A stretch of DNA of 64,000 bases from Paraburkholderia kururiensis (GCF_034424375.1 NZ_CP139965.1:3534001-3598000), one strand, 5' to 3'; shown: positions 9,478 through 18,449, counted from the stretch's first letter. The notes: a model not told the origin generated them from the letters alone. Made by a program: numbers and translations.

Positions 9478-10899
9478 TCAATGCCAACGTGCTTCGTCCG
9501 TCCCGATGGGCACCGGCGGGCGAGCATAAAACGGCGGCGTCTCCGACAACCGCTCCGCGGGCGCCGCCGCGCGCACGCGACCGAATGGCGAGTCCATCGT
9601 TTCGAGACAGTCGCCCACGTCGTTGAACGTCACGTCGGGCGTGCGCCAACCCTCTTCGATCTGCCCCAGCGACTGTAGCCAGCGCCCCGTCTGCGCGAGC
9701 GAAACGCGCACGTGCCAGCTGCCGCCCTCCTTCGCGCGCCGCGCGAGCGCCGCCATCGCGCCGAACGCCGCGAGATAGCCCGTGCCGTGATCTAGCGCCT
9801 GACACGGCAGATGCCGGGGCGCGTCGAACGGTGGGTCGCCGGCCGCGCCACGCGAACCCGCCGCCGCGCGGCTCTCCGTCCATACGATGCCGCTTGCCGA
9901 TTGCACGAGGCTGTCGAAGCCGCGCCGCCTGGCCCACGGCCCGGTATGCCCGTAAGCGCAGATCGACACATAGACCATGCCGGGACGCCGCGCGGCGAGC
10001 GCCTGCGGCCCGAAGCCGCGCTCCGCGAGTGCACCGGGACGATAGGCCTGGAGAAACACGTCGGCGTCGGTCGCCAGTGCATGCAATGTGTCGCACGCGG
10101 CCGCTTCGCGCAGATCGAGCGTGGTCGAGCGCTTGCCGCGACCGTTGTCGATCACGAGCGGTTCAATGTTCGGCAGATGCGGTCCGTTGACGAGCAGCAC
10201 GTCCGCTCCGTGATGCGCGAGCGCGCGTCCCGCCACCGGCCCGGCAATGATTCTCGACAGGTCCAGCACGCGCACGCCTGCGAGCGGCCGGTCGGTGCCG
10301 CCGCGGCCGGGCGGCTGCGGCGGCGCATCGCCAATGCGTTCGATCTCGATGAGCGGCAAGTCTGCGATGGCACGCGCCTGCGGGAGCGCGGCCCATTCGC
10401 GCGGCGAGCGGATCAGCGCCGCGCACAGGCCGGCGTCCGCCAGCGCCGTATCGAGCGCGGCGCCGTCCCAGCCGCGAATCGCTTCGGCCACGGCCTCGCG
10501 GCGATTCTTGCAGCCCAGCACCGCGAGCACGCCGTGCAGATGGTGCGGGAAGTTCGTGTGCAGCTGAATCCAGCGGCCGTCGCGCGTGGCGTAAAAGCCG
10601 GTCACGGGATGACGCAGTTCGGGCGGCAAATCATCGTTCACGCGCAGATAGCGCTCGCTGCGAAATGCGACGAGCGCGCGTCGCACGTCCACCTCGACGC
10701 GTTGGCGGCAGCCTGTGCGCAGCCGGAAGCATTCGGCGGCGGCAAGCCCGGCCGCGGCGATGGTGGAGGCGGCCAGCGCGCCCACGCGATAGACCGACGG
10801 CAAGGCCGGGTCGTTGCCTTTCAGATGGATCGAATCGAGCGCGGCCGGTTCGCATTCGGCAAGAGACCAGAGATGTTCCAGAGCGAGACGAGGCGTCAT
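9478..10899 (-). CDS. CaiB/BaiF family (family III) CoA-transferase, tandem type
   Basis: Transfers CoA between carboxylic acids; 473 residues. The C-terminal half carries the conserved elements: RVLDLSRIIAGP, GRGKRSTTLDLR, and GFDSLVQSASG, whose Asp is the expected acyl-anhydride-forming residue. The N-terminal half looks like a second, diverged copy of the fold (SVYRVGALAASTI, FYATRDGRWIQLH), as in long tandem members. It is divergent from the citrate synthase-like gene, which suggests a shared pathway for an acyl-CoA. Substrates cannot be read from the sequence. Confidence 0.88.
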   Translation of the reverse strand: MTPRLALEHLWSLAECEPAALDSIHLKGNDPALPSVYRVGALAASTIAAAGLAAAECFRLRTGCRQRVEVDVRRALVAFRSERYLRVNDDLPPELRHPVTGFYATRDGRWIQLHTNFPHHLHGVLAVLGCKNRREAVAEAIRGWDGAALDTALADAGLCAALIRSPREWAALPQARAIADLPLIEIERIGDAPPQPPGRGGTDRPLAGVRVLDLSRIIAGPVAGRALAHHGADVLLVNGPHLPNIEPLVIDNGRGKRSTTLDLREAAACDTLHALATDADVFLQAYRPGALAERGFGPQALAARRPGMVYVSICAYGHTGPWARRRGFDSLVQSASGIVWTESRAAAGSRGAAGDPPFDAPRHLPCQALDHGTGYLAAFGAMAALARRAKEGGSWHVRVSLAQTGRWLQSLGQIEEGWRTPDVTFNDVGDCLETMDSPFGRVRAAAPAERLSETPPFYARPPVPIGTDEARWH

Positions 10900-11001
10900 G
10901 ATCGGCAGCCGGGCGGGTCCGGCGGGGTGAGTGGATCGGAACAGGCGAGGCGAAACAACGGAGTGAAACGAGTCTAGATTTCCCCGCCATGCCGATCAAT
11001 C

Positions 11002-11018
11002 TTGATTAAGATAATCAA
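11002..11018. promoter_or_regulatory. Perfect palindromic operator candidate between CoA-transferase and citrate synthase genes
   Basis: TTGATTA, 3 bp, TAATCAA is a perfect 7-3-7 inverted repeat, 39 bp before the citrate synthase-like start. It sits in an unusually AT-rich patch (10995-11030). A second small dyad, ATCAA-TC-TTGAT, overlaps its left edge. The position in a divergent promoter region suggests a regulator binding site. Confidence 0.55.
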
Positions 11019-11056
11019 CATATATCGATTTCTCCGGTTTTTTCGCCCAGCCCGCC

Positions 11057-12313
11057 ATGTCCAGCTATATGACCGCATCCGAAGCCGCCGACGCACTCGG
11101 CGTCAGCCTGGCCACGCTCTACGCCTACGTGAGCCGCGGCATGCTGCAATCCGCGCCCGACCCGGCCAGCAAACGGCGCCGCTACGCCGCAACCGACGTG
11201 CGGCGCCTCGCGCGGCGCAAGGCCGACGGCAAGCGTGCGGGCAAGGTCGCACAGAAGGTGCTGGACTGGGGCGTGCCGGTGCTCGAATCGTCGATCTCGC
11301 TGATCGCCGACGGCCGGCTCTTCTATCGCGGCCGCGATGTCACCGCGCTCGCGCGCACCGCGACGCTCGAAGACGTCGCCGCGCTGCTGTGGGAATGCAC
11401 GCCGCGCCGCATCGCAGAGGCGCTCGCCGCGCCGCTCTCCGCCGCGCAGTGGTCCGCCTGGCTCAAGCTATGGGCGGACAGCACGCCGCTCGACCGCGCG
11501 CTCGTGCTGTTGCCCGCGGCGGCGGCGCAGATGCCGCGCGTGTGGGCGCTCGGCCGCGACGCACAGCTCGATACGGCGGGGCTCGTGCTGCGCTTCGTGG
11601 CGGCGGCGATGATTTCCGCGGCGCCGTCGGCGGACGCCCTGCATCGTCAGCTGGCGGCTGCATGGGGTGTGCGCAACCGCCAGCAAGCCGACCTGCTGCG
11701 CGCGGCACTCGTGCTCTGCGCCGATCACGAACTCAACGCGTCCACCTTCACGGTGCGCTGCATTACGTCCACGGGCACGCATCTGTTCGGCGCCGTGGCG
11801 GGCGGACTCGCGGCGCTGGCGGGGCCGCGCCACGGCGGCGAGACGGCGCGCGTCGCCGCGCTTTTCGACGAAGCCGCGCGCGCCGGCGACCTCAACCGCT
11901 ATCTCGCCACCCGGCTCGCCGCACACGAGCACGGCAGTGCGATCGCCGTGCCCGAGCGTCCCGCCGCGGTCCTGCCGGGCTTCGGCCATCCGCTCTATCC
12001 GGACGGCGATCCGCGCGCGCGGCTGCTGCTCGAACTGCTGGCCGAGCGCGCGCCCGCGCGTTCACCGATGCGCGACGTGGACGCCCTCGCACGCGCCGTG
12101 CACGAAACGACGGGCGCCTTTCCGACGGTGGATTTCGCGCTGGCCGCGATCGAGCGCGTGCTGGGGTTGCCGCACGGCGCCGCCTTCACGCTGTTCGCCG
12201 TGGGACGCACGGCGGGCTGGATCGCGCATGCGATGGAACAGACAGCGGACGGCCGGCTCATCCGTCCGCGTGCGAGGTATGTGGGAGAGTACGAAGCCGG
12301 TGCGAGTGAATGA
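11057..12313 (+). CDS. Citrate synthase-family protein with N-terminal helix-turn-helix domain
   Basis: A 418-residue fusion. Residues 3-60 form an excisionase/MerR-like winged helix (TASEAADALGVSLATLYAYV, then YAATDVRRLARRK). Residues ~75-410 are a citrate synthase fold. The residues expected for catalysis and oxaloacetate binding are present: His224 (ADHELN), His259 (GPRHGG), His311 (GFGHPLY) and Asp359 (TVDF), so an active condensing enzyme is plausible. It is divergent from a CaiB/BaiF CoA-transferase. The DNA-binding part may make it a metabolite-sensing autoregulator; that is inference. It is not the housekeeping citrate synthase, which lacks this domain. Confidence 0.88.
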   Translation: MSSYMTASEAADALGVSLATLYAYVSRGMLQSAPDPASKRRRYAATDVRRLARRKADGKRAGKVAQKVLDWGVPVLESSISLIADGRLFYRGRDVTALARTATLEDVAALLWECTPRRIAEALAAPLSAAQWSAWLKLWADSTPLDRALVLLPAAAAQMPRVWALGRDAQLDTAGLVLRFVAAAMISAAPSADALHRQLAAAWGVRNRQQADLLRAALVLCADHELNASTFTVRCITSTGTHLFGAVAGGLAALAGPRHGGETARVAALFDEAARAGDLNRYLATRLAAHEHGSAIAVPERPAAVLPGFGHPLYPDGDPRARLLLELLAERAPARSPMRDVDALARAVHETTGAFPTVDFALAAIERVLGLPHGAAFTLFAVGRTAGWIAHAMEQTADGRLIRPRARYVGEYEAGASE

Positions 12314-12336
12314 CCGTGACTGCGGGCGGCCGCCGC

Positions 12337-12690
12337 TTAGGCGAGACGCGAGGCAAAACGCGAGGCAAAGCGCGCGAGGCTCCACTTCGATGCCCAGCTT
12401 CGCAGCATGCGCTGAGGCGCGATACCTTGCGCGTGCGCCGCGCCGCCACGCGCCGTTTCCAGGTCGAACGCCAGCGCAAAACGCGCGCCGTCCCGGCCGG
12501 AGCTGACCCACGCACGCGCGCCGCGCGGCAACTCAAAAGACTCGCCGGCCGCAAGCCAGTAGTCACCGGCGTCGCCCTCCACCGTCAACCAGATCTGTCC
12601 GGCCCGCACGTCCAGCACGAGCGGCTGCGCGGCTTGCAGGGCGGCCGCGGGCTCGCCATGTTCCAGTTCGAATGTACGGATTTCGCGCAT
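12337..12690 (-). CDS. DUF2917 domain protein
   Basis: Small protein of 117 residues matching DUF2917, a cupin-like beta-rich domain common in Burkholderiaceae; the core is PLVLDVRAGQIWLTVEGDAGDYWLAAGESFELP. No signal peptide or catalytic motif is visible. The C-terminal 35 residues are basic and variable. It is divergent from the MocR regulator across a 125-bp gap holding an inverted repeat, so it may be that regulator's target. Function unknown. Confidence 0.78.
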   Translation of the reverse strand: MREIRTFELEHGEPAAALQAAQPLVLDVRAGQIWLTVEGDAGDYWLAAGESFELPRGARAWVSSGRDGARFALAFDLETARGGAAHAQGIAPQRMLRSWASKWSLARFASRFASRLA

Positions 12691-12757
12691 TGCAGTGCTC
12701 CTTGAAGGGCATTGACGGTTCCAGCATTATTGCGAGGCGACGCCGCTGCGCCCATGC

Positions 12758-12788
12758 ACAGTTCCGTACAGTTCGGTCTGAACTGTAC
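12758..12788. promoter_or_regulatory. MocR-type operator: three ACAGTTC half-sites
   Basis: GTACAGTTC, 5 bp, GAACTGTAC (12766-12788) is a perfect 9-5-9 inverted repeat. An extra ACAGTTC at 12758-12764 is a direct repeat of the left arm at one helical turn (10 bp). It lies 27 bp before the MocR start codon, in the divergent region with the DUF2917 gene. Direct plus inverted half-sites are typical of MocR regulators. Confidence 0.7.
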
Positions 12789-12815
12789 AGTCGAAAAACC
12801 TGACAGTGAGTCTCC

Positions 12816-14231
12816 ATGAAGCTTCAACTCGACCGCGCGAGCGGCGTGCCGCTCACCGACCAGATCGTGACCGGCGTGCAGGACTGGATCCGCTCGCGCG
12901 CCGCGCACCCGGGCGCCAAACTGCCATCCATCCGCCAGTTCGCCGCCGACTACGGCATCAGCCGCTTTCCCGTGATCGAGGCGTACGACCGGCTCGTTTC
13001 GCTCGGCTACGTCGACTCGCGTCACGGCTCGGGCTTCTACGTGACCGAGCGCGGGCTGCCCGGCACCTTCGGCATGAGCGGCATGGGGCTTTCGGACCCG
13101 CGGCGCGCCGAAGAAGAGTCCATCCACATCCTGCGGCACCTGAACCGGCCGGACGAAACGCTGCAACTCGACAGCGGCTCCATTCCGCTCGCCTGGCGTG
13201 ACACGGAGAGCCTCGGCCAGGCCATTCGCCTCGTGTCGCGCACCGACGGTTCGAGCCTCGTCGATTACGCCACGCCGCTCGGCAACGCCCGGCTGCGCGA
13301 GCACCTGCAGACGCGCCTCGCGCCGCTCGGCATTGCCGTCGACCCGCAGCAGATCCTCATCACCGAAGGCGCGAGCGAGGCGCTCGACCTGCTCATGCGC
13401 TACATGCTCAAGGGCGGCGACACGGTGTTCGTCGAAGACCCGGGCTACTACAACCTCTACGGCCTGCTCAAGCTGCACGGCGTGAAGCTGGTGGGCATTG
13501 CGCGCACGGCCAACGGGCCGGATCTCGACATGCTCGAAGCCATGCTGATCGAGCACCGGCCACGCGCGTTCTTCATCAACTCCGTGTTCCACAATCCGAC
13601 CGGCACGACCGTGACGCCACCCGTCGCGTTCAGGCTGTTGCAGCTGGCGCGCGAGCACCGCTTCACCATCGTGGAAGACGACATCTACGGCGACTTCCAG
13701 ACCGATCCCACCGACCGACTCGCCACGCTCGACCAGCTCGAACACGTGGTCTACGTGGGCGGACTCTCCAAGACGCTTTCGTCGTCGCTGCGCGTGGGCT
13801 ACGTGGTGGCAAGCCCGCAGATCGTGAAAGACCTCGCCGACATCAAGGTGCTCACGAGCATTGGTGGCTCACGTTTCGCCGAGGCCGTAGCGGTCGCGTT
13901 GCTGGAACGCGGCGCGTACCGCAAATATCTGGAACGCCTGCGGCGGCGCATGCGCGACGCGCTCGGGAGCGCGATGCAGACGCTCACGGCAAGCGGCTGG
14001 GAGCTGTTCGCGCGGCCTCAGGGCGGCAAGTTCCTGTGGGCGCGCGTGCCGCACATCGAAGACTCGGCCCGCCTGGTTGCCTGCGGAGAACCGCTCGGCG
14101 TGATGGTGACGCCAGGCAGTTACTTCCGGCCCGACAGTCAGCCGAGTCCGTGGATCCGCATCAACGCTGCCTTCACCAACGATCCCCGGGCACGTGCGTT
14201 CTTCGAGACCGCGGCGCGCCTGAGCGCCTGA
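12816..14231 (+). CDS. MocR/PdxR-type regulator: GntR helix-turn-helix fused to aminotransferase fold
   Basis: Regulator of 471 residues. Residues 1-75 are a GntR winged helix (KLPSIRQFAADYGISRFPVIEAYDRL resembles its recognition part). Residues ~110-465 have the fold of class I aminotransferases, including NPTGTTV and the PLP-binding Lys319 in GGLSKTLSSSLRVGY. The first residues (MKLQLDRASGVPLTDQIVTG) fit the family start. MocR proteins use bound PLP or an amine ligand to control a nearby gene; candidates are the divergent DUF2917 gene and itself. Confidence 0.9.
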   Translation: MKLQLDRASGVPLTDQIVTGVQDWIRSRAAHPGAKLPSIRQFAADYGISRFPVIEAYDRLVSLGYVDSRHGSGFYVTERGLPGTFGMSGMGLSDPRRAEEESIHILRHLNRPDETLQLDSGSIPLAWRDTESLGQAIRLVSRTDGSSLVDYATPLGNARLREHLQTRLAPLGIAVDPQQILITEGASEALDLLMRYMLKGGDTVFVEDPGYYNLYGLLKLHGVKLVGIARTANGPDLDMLEAMLIEHRPRAFFINSVFHNPTGTTVTPPVAFRLLQLAREHRFTIVEDDIYGDFQTDPTDRLATLDQLEHVVYVGGLSKTLSSSLRVGYVVASPQIVKDLADIKVLTSIGGSRFAEAVAVALLERGAYRKYLERLRRRMRDALGSAMQTLTASGWELFARPQGGKFLWARVPHIEDSARLVACGEPLGVMVTPGSYFRPDSQPSPWIRINAAFTNDPRARAFFETAARLSA

Positions 14232-14355
14232 CGGCCCGAGCGGGCCTGCTGCAACGGCAGGCGCGCAAACGACGGGCACGCGCTGTTTTCCCTACAATGG
14301 CGGCTGCTCCCTATTCGCCGCTTCACTTGCCGCGGCCCGCGCCTCCAGCACGCCC

Positions 14356-15807
14356 ATGCCCGTCCCCACCACCGCTTCCGCTGCGCCCACTGCCACGCCG
14401 TCTGCCCGTTCCCTCACCGTCATGTTGTGGCTCGTCGCGACGGGCTTCTTCATGCAGACGCTCGACTCCACCATCGTCAACACCGCGCTGCCCGCCATGG
14501 CAGCGAGCCTCGGCGAGTTGCCGCTCAGAATGCAGTCGGTCGTGATCGCCTATTCGCTCACGATGGCGGTGATGATTCCCGTGTCGGGATGGCTCGCCGA
14601 CAAGCTCGGCACGCGGCGCGTGTTCTTCAGCGCGATTCTCGTGTTCACGTTGGGCTCGCTGCTGTGTGCCAATGCGCATTCGCTCACGCAGCTCGTCGTG
14701 TGGCGCATCGTGCAGGGCGTGGGCGGCGCGATGCTGCTACCTGTGGGGCGCCTCGCCGTGCTGCGCACGTTTCCCGCCGAGCGCTATCTGCCGGCGCTCT
14801 CGTTCGTCGCCATTCCGGGGCTGATCGGACCGCTGATCGGCCCGACGCTCGGCGGCTGGCTCGTCAAGATCGCCTCGTGGCACTGGATCTTTCTGATCAA
14901 CGTGCCGGTGGGCATCGTGGGCTGCATCGCGACCTTCATCTTCATGCACGACAGCCGCAATCCCGATACGCCGCGCTTCGACGTCGCGGGCTATCTGCTG
15001 CTCGTGGTCGGCATGATCGCGATCTCCGTTGCGCTCGACGGTCGCGCCGAACTGAGCCTCGAGCACGCCACCGTGCTCGTGCTGCTGATCCTGAGCCTTG
15101 CCTGTTTCGTCGCCTACGGGCTACACGCGGTACGCGCCCCGCAGCCGCTCTTCTCGCTCGACCTCTTTCGCATCCACACGTTCAGCGTGGGGCTGCTCGG
15201 CAATCTGTTCGCGCGCATCGGCAGCGGTGCCATGCCGTATCTGATTCCGCTGCTGCTTCAGGTGGGCCTCGGCTACAGCGCATTCGAAGCAGGCTTGATG
15301 ATGTTGCCCGTCGCCGCGGCCGGCATGTCAGCCAAGCGGCTGGTGACGCGACTAATCACGCGTTACGGCTATCGGCGCATGCTCGTCACCAACACCGTGC
15401 TGGTCGGGCTGGCGATGGCGAGCTTTTCGCTCTCCAGCCCGAACGAGCCGCTGTGGCTTCGCCTCGTACAGCTTGCGCTCTTCGGCTGCGTGAACTCGAT
15501 GCAGTTCACCGCGATGAACACGCTCACGCTGAAGGACCTCGGCACGGGCGGTGCGAGCAGCGGCAACAGCCTCTTCTCGCTCGTGCAGATGCTCTCGATG
15601 AGCCTTGGCGTGACCGTGGCCGGCGCCATGCTCACCACGTTCACAGGCATCCTGCCCCGCGCCACCGCCACGCACGTGCTGCCTGCCTTCCACGCGACGT
15701 TCCTGTGCGTGGGCATCATCACGGCCGGCTCGTCGTGGATCTTCGCGCAGCTTTCGCCGGACATCCGCGGCACGGCGAAGAAGACGGACCCGTCTGAGCG
15801 GGCCTGA
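14356..15807 (+). CDS. mdtD: MFS drug exporter, DHA2 family, MdtD-like
   Basis: Proton-driven multidrug exporter of the inner membrane, 483 residues with 14 predicted helices. The start of helix 1, GFFMQTLDSTIVNTALPAMA, closely matches E. coli MdtD, as do GWLADKLGTRRVFF (loop 2-3 signature A) and NTLTLKDLGTGGASSGNSL near the C-terminus. Unlike in E. coli it is not next to mdtABC; it stands alone between the MocR gene and the EAL gene. The start is the first ATG in frame; no strong ribosome-binding site is visible. Confidence 0.85.
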   Translation: MPVPTTASAAPTATPSARSLTVMLWLVATGFFMQTLDSTIVNTALPAMAASLGELPLRMQSVVIAYSLTMAVMIPVSGWLADKLGTRRVFFSAILVFTLGSLLCANAHSLTQLVVWRIVQGVGGAMLLPVGRLAVLRTFPAERYLPALSFVAIPGLIGPLIGPTLGGWLVKIASWHWIFLINVPVGIVGCIATFIFMHDSRNPDTPRFDVAGYLLLVVGMIAISVALDGRAELSLEHATVLVLLILSLACFVAYGLHAVRAPQPLFSLDLFRIHTFSVGLLGNLFARIGSGAMPYLIPLLLQVGLGYSAFEAGLMMLPVAAAGMSAKRLVTRLITRYGYRRMLVTNTVLVGLAMASFSLSSPNEPLWLRLVQLALFGCVNSMQFTAMNTLTLKDLGTGGASSGNSLFSLVQMLSMSLGVTVAGAMLTTFTGILPRATATHVLPAFHATFLCVGIITAGSSWIFAQLSPDIRGTAKKTDPSERA

Positions 15808-16087
15808 GTCCGAGCCCGTTCAGCGCGCTTTCGCGCGCCTGTTTCGATCGCCGCGCGGCACCGGCAGCTGGCCTGCCGGGACGCCGCCTGCGCGCACGCG
15901 ACCCGCTGCGGGGCAGCGGGCGCACCGTTCGTGTGCAGATGCCACCGGACTGCGCCGCGCCGTTCCTGCGCCACGTCAGAGGGCCGCGCATTCCCGCTGT
16001 GCATGCTTCTTGCTGACCTATCCTGTAAACTCGAAGCCTCTTCTCGTGCGGTTCGCGCAATTCCCGCACACACGCCGCCTCACTGAC

Positions 16088-17368
16088 ATGATGAGCATGC
16101 TCGACCTCGATCCCCCCGGCTTTCAGCCGCCGCGCCCCGTGGCCGGCGACGAAGGCTCCCGGCGCACCGTGCTGTATGGCGGTTACACCGTGTTCAGCGT
16201 GTTCCAGCCGGTGTTTTCGGTGGCGCACCGGCGTGCCATCGGCTATCACGCGTCGCTGCGCGCGCACGACGAACACGGCCAGCAGGTTTCGTCGCACGAG
16301 GTCTTCACGCAGGCGGCACGGCGCGGCGACCTGCTCGAACTCGGGCGGCTTACGGAGTCGCTGCATCTGGGCAACTTCAACGCCTTCGACAGTCACGACG
16401 AGTGGCTCTTCCTGAACCTGCACCCCGCGGCCCTGATGGATACGAGCTACGGCGACGCGTTGCTCGCGCGCCTGAAGGCGCTCGGCCTGCCGCCGCAGCG
16501 TGTAGTGCTGGAACTCTCGGAGCAAACGGGCGGCGAGACCACGCGCTTTGCCGAGATCATCGACGGCCTGCGCAAGTCGGGATTCCTGATCGCGCTGGAC
16601 GGCTTCGGCGCGAAGCACTCGAACATCGATCGCGTGTGGCATCTGCGGCCCGACATCGTCACGCTGGACCGCGGCATTCTCGCGCAAGCCACGCGCCATT
16701 CGCACATCGAACGTGTGTTGCCCGGACTCGTTTCGATGCTCCACGAGTCCGGGCAGCTCGTGCTGATGGGTGGGCTCGCCACCGAGCGCGACGCGCTGAT
16801 CGCGCTGGAATGCAACGTCGATTTCGTGCAGGGCGCGTATTTCGCCGGACCCGATGTGGAGCCCGTGAAGCCGCAGGTCGCGGCCGAACTCATGGACGCG
16901 CTTTCGGCCCGGCTGCGCGAACGCGTCGCCGCACGCGAGCGCGATCAAACGGCGCGCCTCGCGCCTTATGTGCGCGCGCTGGAAGGCGCGGCGAAGCAAC
17001 TGGCGGCCGGCGTTTCGATGGCCGAAGCAACGGCGCCGCTGCTCAAGCTCGGCGAGACCGCGCGCTGCTTCCTGCTGGACGGCTCGGGCCGTCAGATCGG
17101 TGACAACGTGCTGCCCACGGGCCGCACGTCGCAGCGTGCCAAGCGCTTCAGTCCGCTACTGCACTCGGAAGGCGCGAGCTGGGAACGCCGCCCCTATTTC
17201 ATCGAGGCGGTGCGTGCGCCGGGCCACGTGCATCTCACGCCGCCGTATCTCTCGATCAACGAGGCGCATCTGTGCGTGACCGCCTCCATCGCGGCGCACA
17301 CCGCGCACGGCATGCAGGTGCTGTGCGTCGATATCAACTGGGACATGGCGGCGCGGCGCAGCGCTTGA
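16088..17368 (+). CDS. EAL domain protein with YkuI-like C-terminal sensor domain, probably inactive
   Basis: Cyclic-di-GMP-related protein of about 426 residues. The EAL fold spans ~30-265 and a PAS/Cache-like domain resembling the YkuI C-terminal domain spans ~310-420. Several residues needed for c-di-GMP hydrolysis are replaced: the EAL tripeptide is HAS (54-56), the DD pair is DG (171-172), the expected Lys is Thr192, and AEGVE is MGGLA (227-231). Asn110, Glu142, Asp171 and Gln248 remain. It is therefore more likely a binding or scaffold protein than an enzyme. ATGs at 16088, 16091 and 16097 compete as start. Confidence 0.85.
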   Translation: MMSMLDLDPPGFQPPRPVAGDEGSRRTVLYGGYTVFSVFQPVFSVAHRRAIGYHASLRAHDEHGQQVSSHEVFTQAARRGDLLELGRLTESLHLGNFNAFDSHDEWLFLNLHPAALMDTSYGDALLARLKALGLPPQRVVLELSEQTGGETTRFAEIIDGLRKSGFLIALDGFGAKHSNIDRVWHLRPDIVTLDRGILAQATRHSHIERVLPGLVSMLHESGQLVLMGGLATERDALIALECNVDFVQGAYFAGPDVEPVKPQVAAELMDALSARLRERVAARERDQTARLAPYVRALEGAAKQLAAGVSMAEATAPLLKLGETARCFLLDGSGRQIGDNVLPTGRTSQRAKRFSPLLHSEGASWERRPYFIEAVRAPGHVHLTPPYLSINEAHLCVTASIAAHTAHGMQVLCVDINWDMAARRSA

Positions 17369-17408
17369 TGCGCGCTCCATGCGCGCTCTTGCGTGAGTGG
17401 CCCTCACG

Positions 17409-18449
17409 TCACGCCGCGATGGCTTCCTCCACACTGCAACGCACGGCGCCGCTGCGCGCCGGTTGCGCGAATATCCGCTGAAGCAGACGTTTGATCGCTC
17501 GCGCGCCGTACAGGCGATTGGCGGCGTACACGACGGCCGCGTCCGTGATGATCGCCATGCGTGCCACCGGCGCGTTCTCGCCTTCCTCCACTCCCACCGA
17601 TACGGCGACGAGCGCAACGATCTCGCCATCGGCACCGAACAGCGCTATGCGCGATTCACCGTCGATCGTGGCGATGGACTCGGCGCGGAGTGCTTGCCCG
17701 CATGCGTGCGCCTCCTCGGACCCCTGCGAAGCGCAAGCAAGCGCGCTCACCACATCGCGATCCACGGGCAATGCGTCTTCACTGGCAACGCACGCCACCA
17801 CCGTAGTCGCCCCGAGCAGCGCCATCACGCCCGCCCGGTCCTGCGAGGCAATCGCCTCGCGCAGATGGTCCACCACCTGCCTGTGCCGCGCCGGATCGTC
17901 GGGCGCTGCGGGCATGCCGGGGCGCTGTAGCCTCGCGCGGGCACGATGCACGATCTGCCGGCAGTTCGCCGGCGTCTTGCCCACGATGCGCGCGATCTCC
18001 GCATAGTCGCAATCGAAGCCTTCGTGCAGCACGAAGGCGGCGCGCTCCACCGGCGAGAGACGTTCGAGCAGCAACAGCAGGCCATGCGAGATTTCGGCGG
18101 CGCGCAGCGCGAGATCTTCCGCGGAGGGCGCCCAATCGGTGGCGAGGCCTGAGTTGCCGGAATCGCCGGAGCCGGCTGGCCAAGGCCCCGAACCATGCGT
18201 GTGCGGCAACCGTTCACGTCGCAACCGCCGCAGACGATCGATGGCAAGGCGCGTCGTGATCGTCGCGAGCCAGGCAGCGGGCTCGCGCAGCGCGTTGGCG
18301 TCCGCGGCGTGCCACTTCAGCCAGGCGTCCTGCACCACGTCTTCGGCCTCGGCGCGGCTGCGCAGCAGCCGGTACGCGAGCGACTCCAGCCGCGAGCGCA
18401 ATGCCTCGAAGGCCGTGATGCCGTTGTTGCTGCTGGAAGACTGCGTCAT
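17409..18449 (-). CDS. ECF sigma factor with C-terminal NTF2-like extension (SigJ/ECF41-like)
   Basis: Extracytoplasmic-function sigma factor of 346 residues. Region 2 (about 10-80) includes RSRAEAEDVVQDAWLKW. Region 4 (about 130-190) has LSPVERAAFVLHEGFDCDYAEIA and GKTPANCRQIVHRAR, the wording of SigJ/ECF41 members. The remaining ~140 residues form a SnoaL/NTF2-like domain that in this family regulates the sigma factor in place of an anti-sigma. The DGGGK-type motif is not recognisable, so it is a diverged member. The ATG at 18449 is used because the frame upstream is implausible. A matching promoter lies 70-100 bp upstream. Confidence 0.88.
   Translation of the reverse strand: MTQSSSSNNGITAFEALRSRLESLAYRLLRSRAEAEDVVQDAWLKWHAADANALREPAAWLATITTRLAIDRLRRLRRERLPHTHGSGPWPAGSGDSGNSGLATDWAPSAEDLALRAAEISHGLLLLLERLSPVERAAFVLHEGFDCDYAEIARIVGKTPANCRQIVHRARARLQRPGMPAAPDDPARHRQVVDHLREAIASQDRAGVMALLGATTVVACVASEDALPVDRDVVSALACASQGSEEAHACGQALRAESIATIDGESRIALFGADGEIVALVAVSVGVEEGENAPVARMAIITDAAVVYAANRLYGARAIKRLLQRIFAQPARSGAVRCSVEEAIAA

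Noticed and set aside
16088..17368. Active c-di-GMP phosphodiesterase
   Set aside because: Four positions of the conserved catalytic set are replaced (HAS, DG, Thr192, MGGLA).
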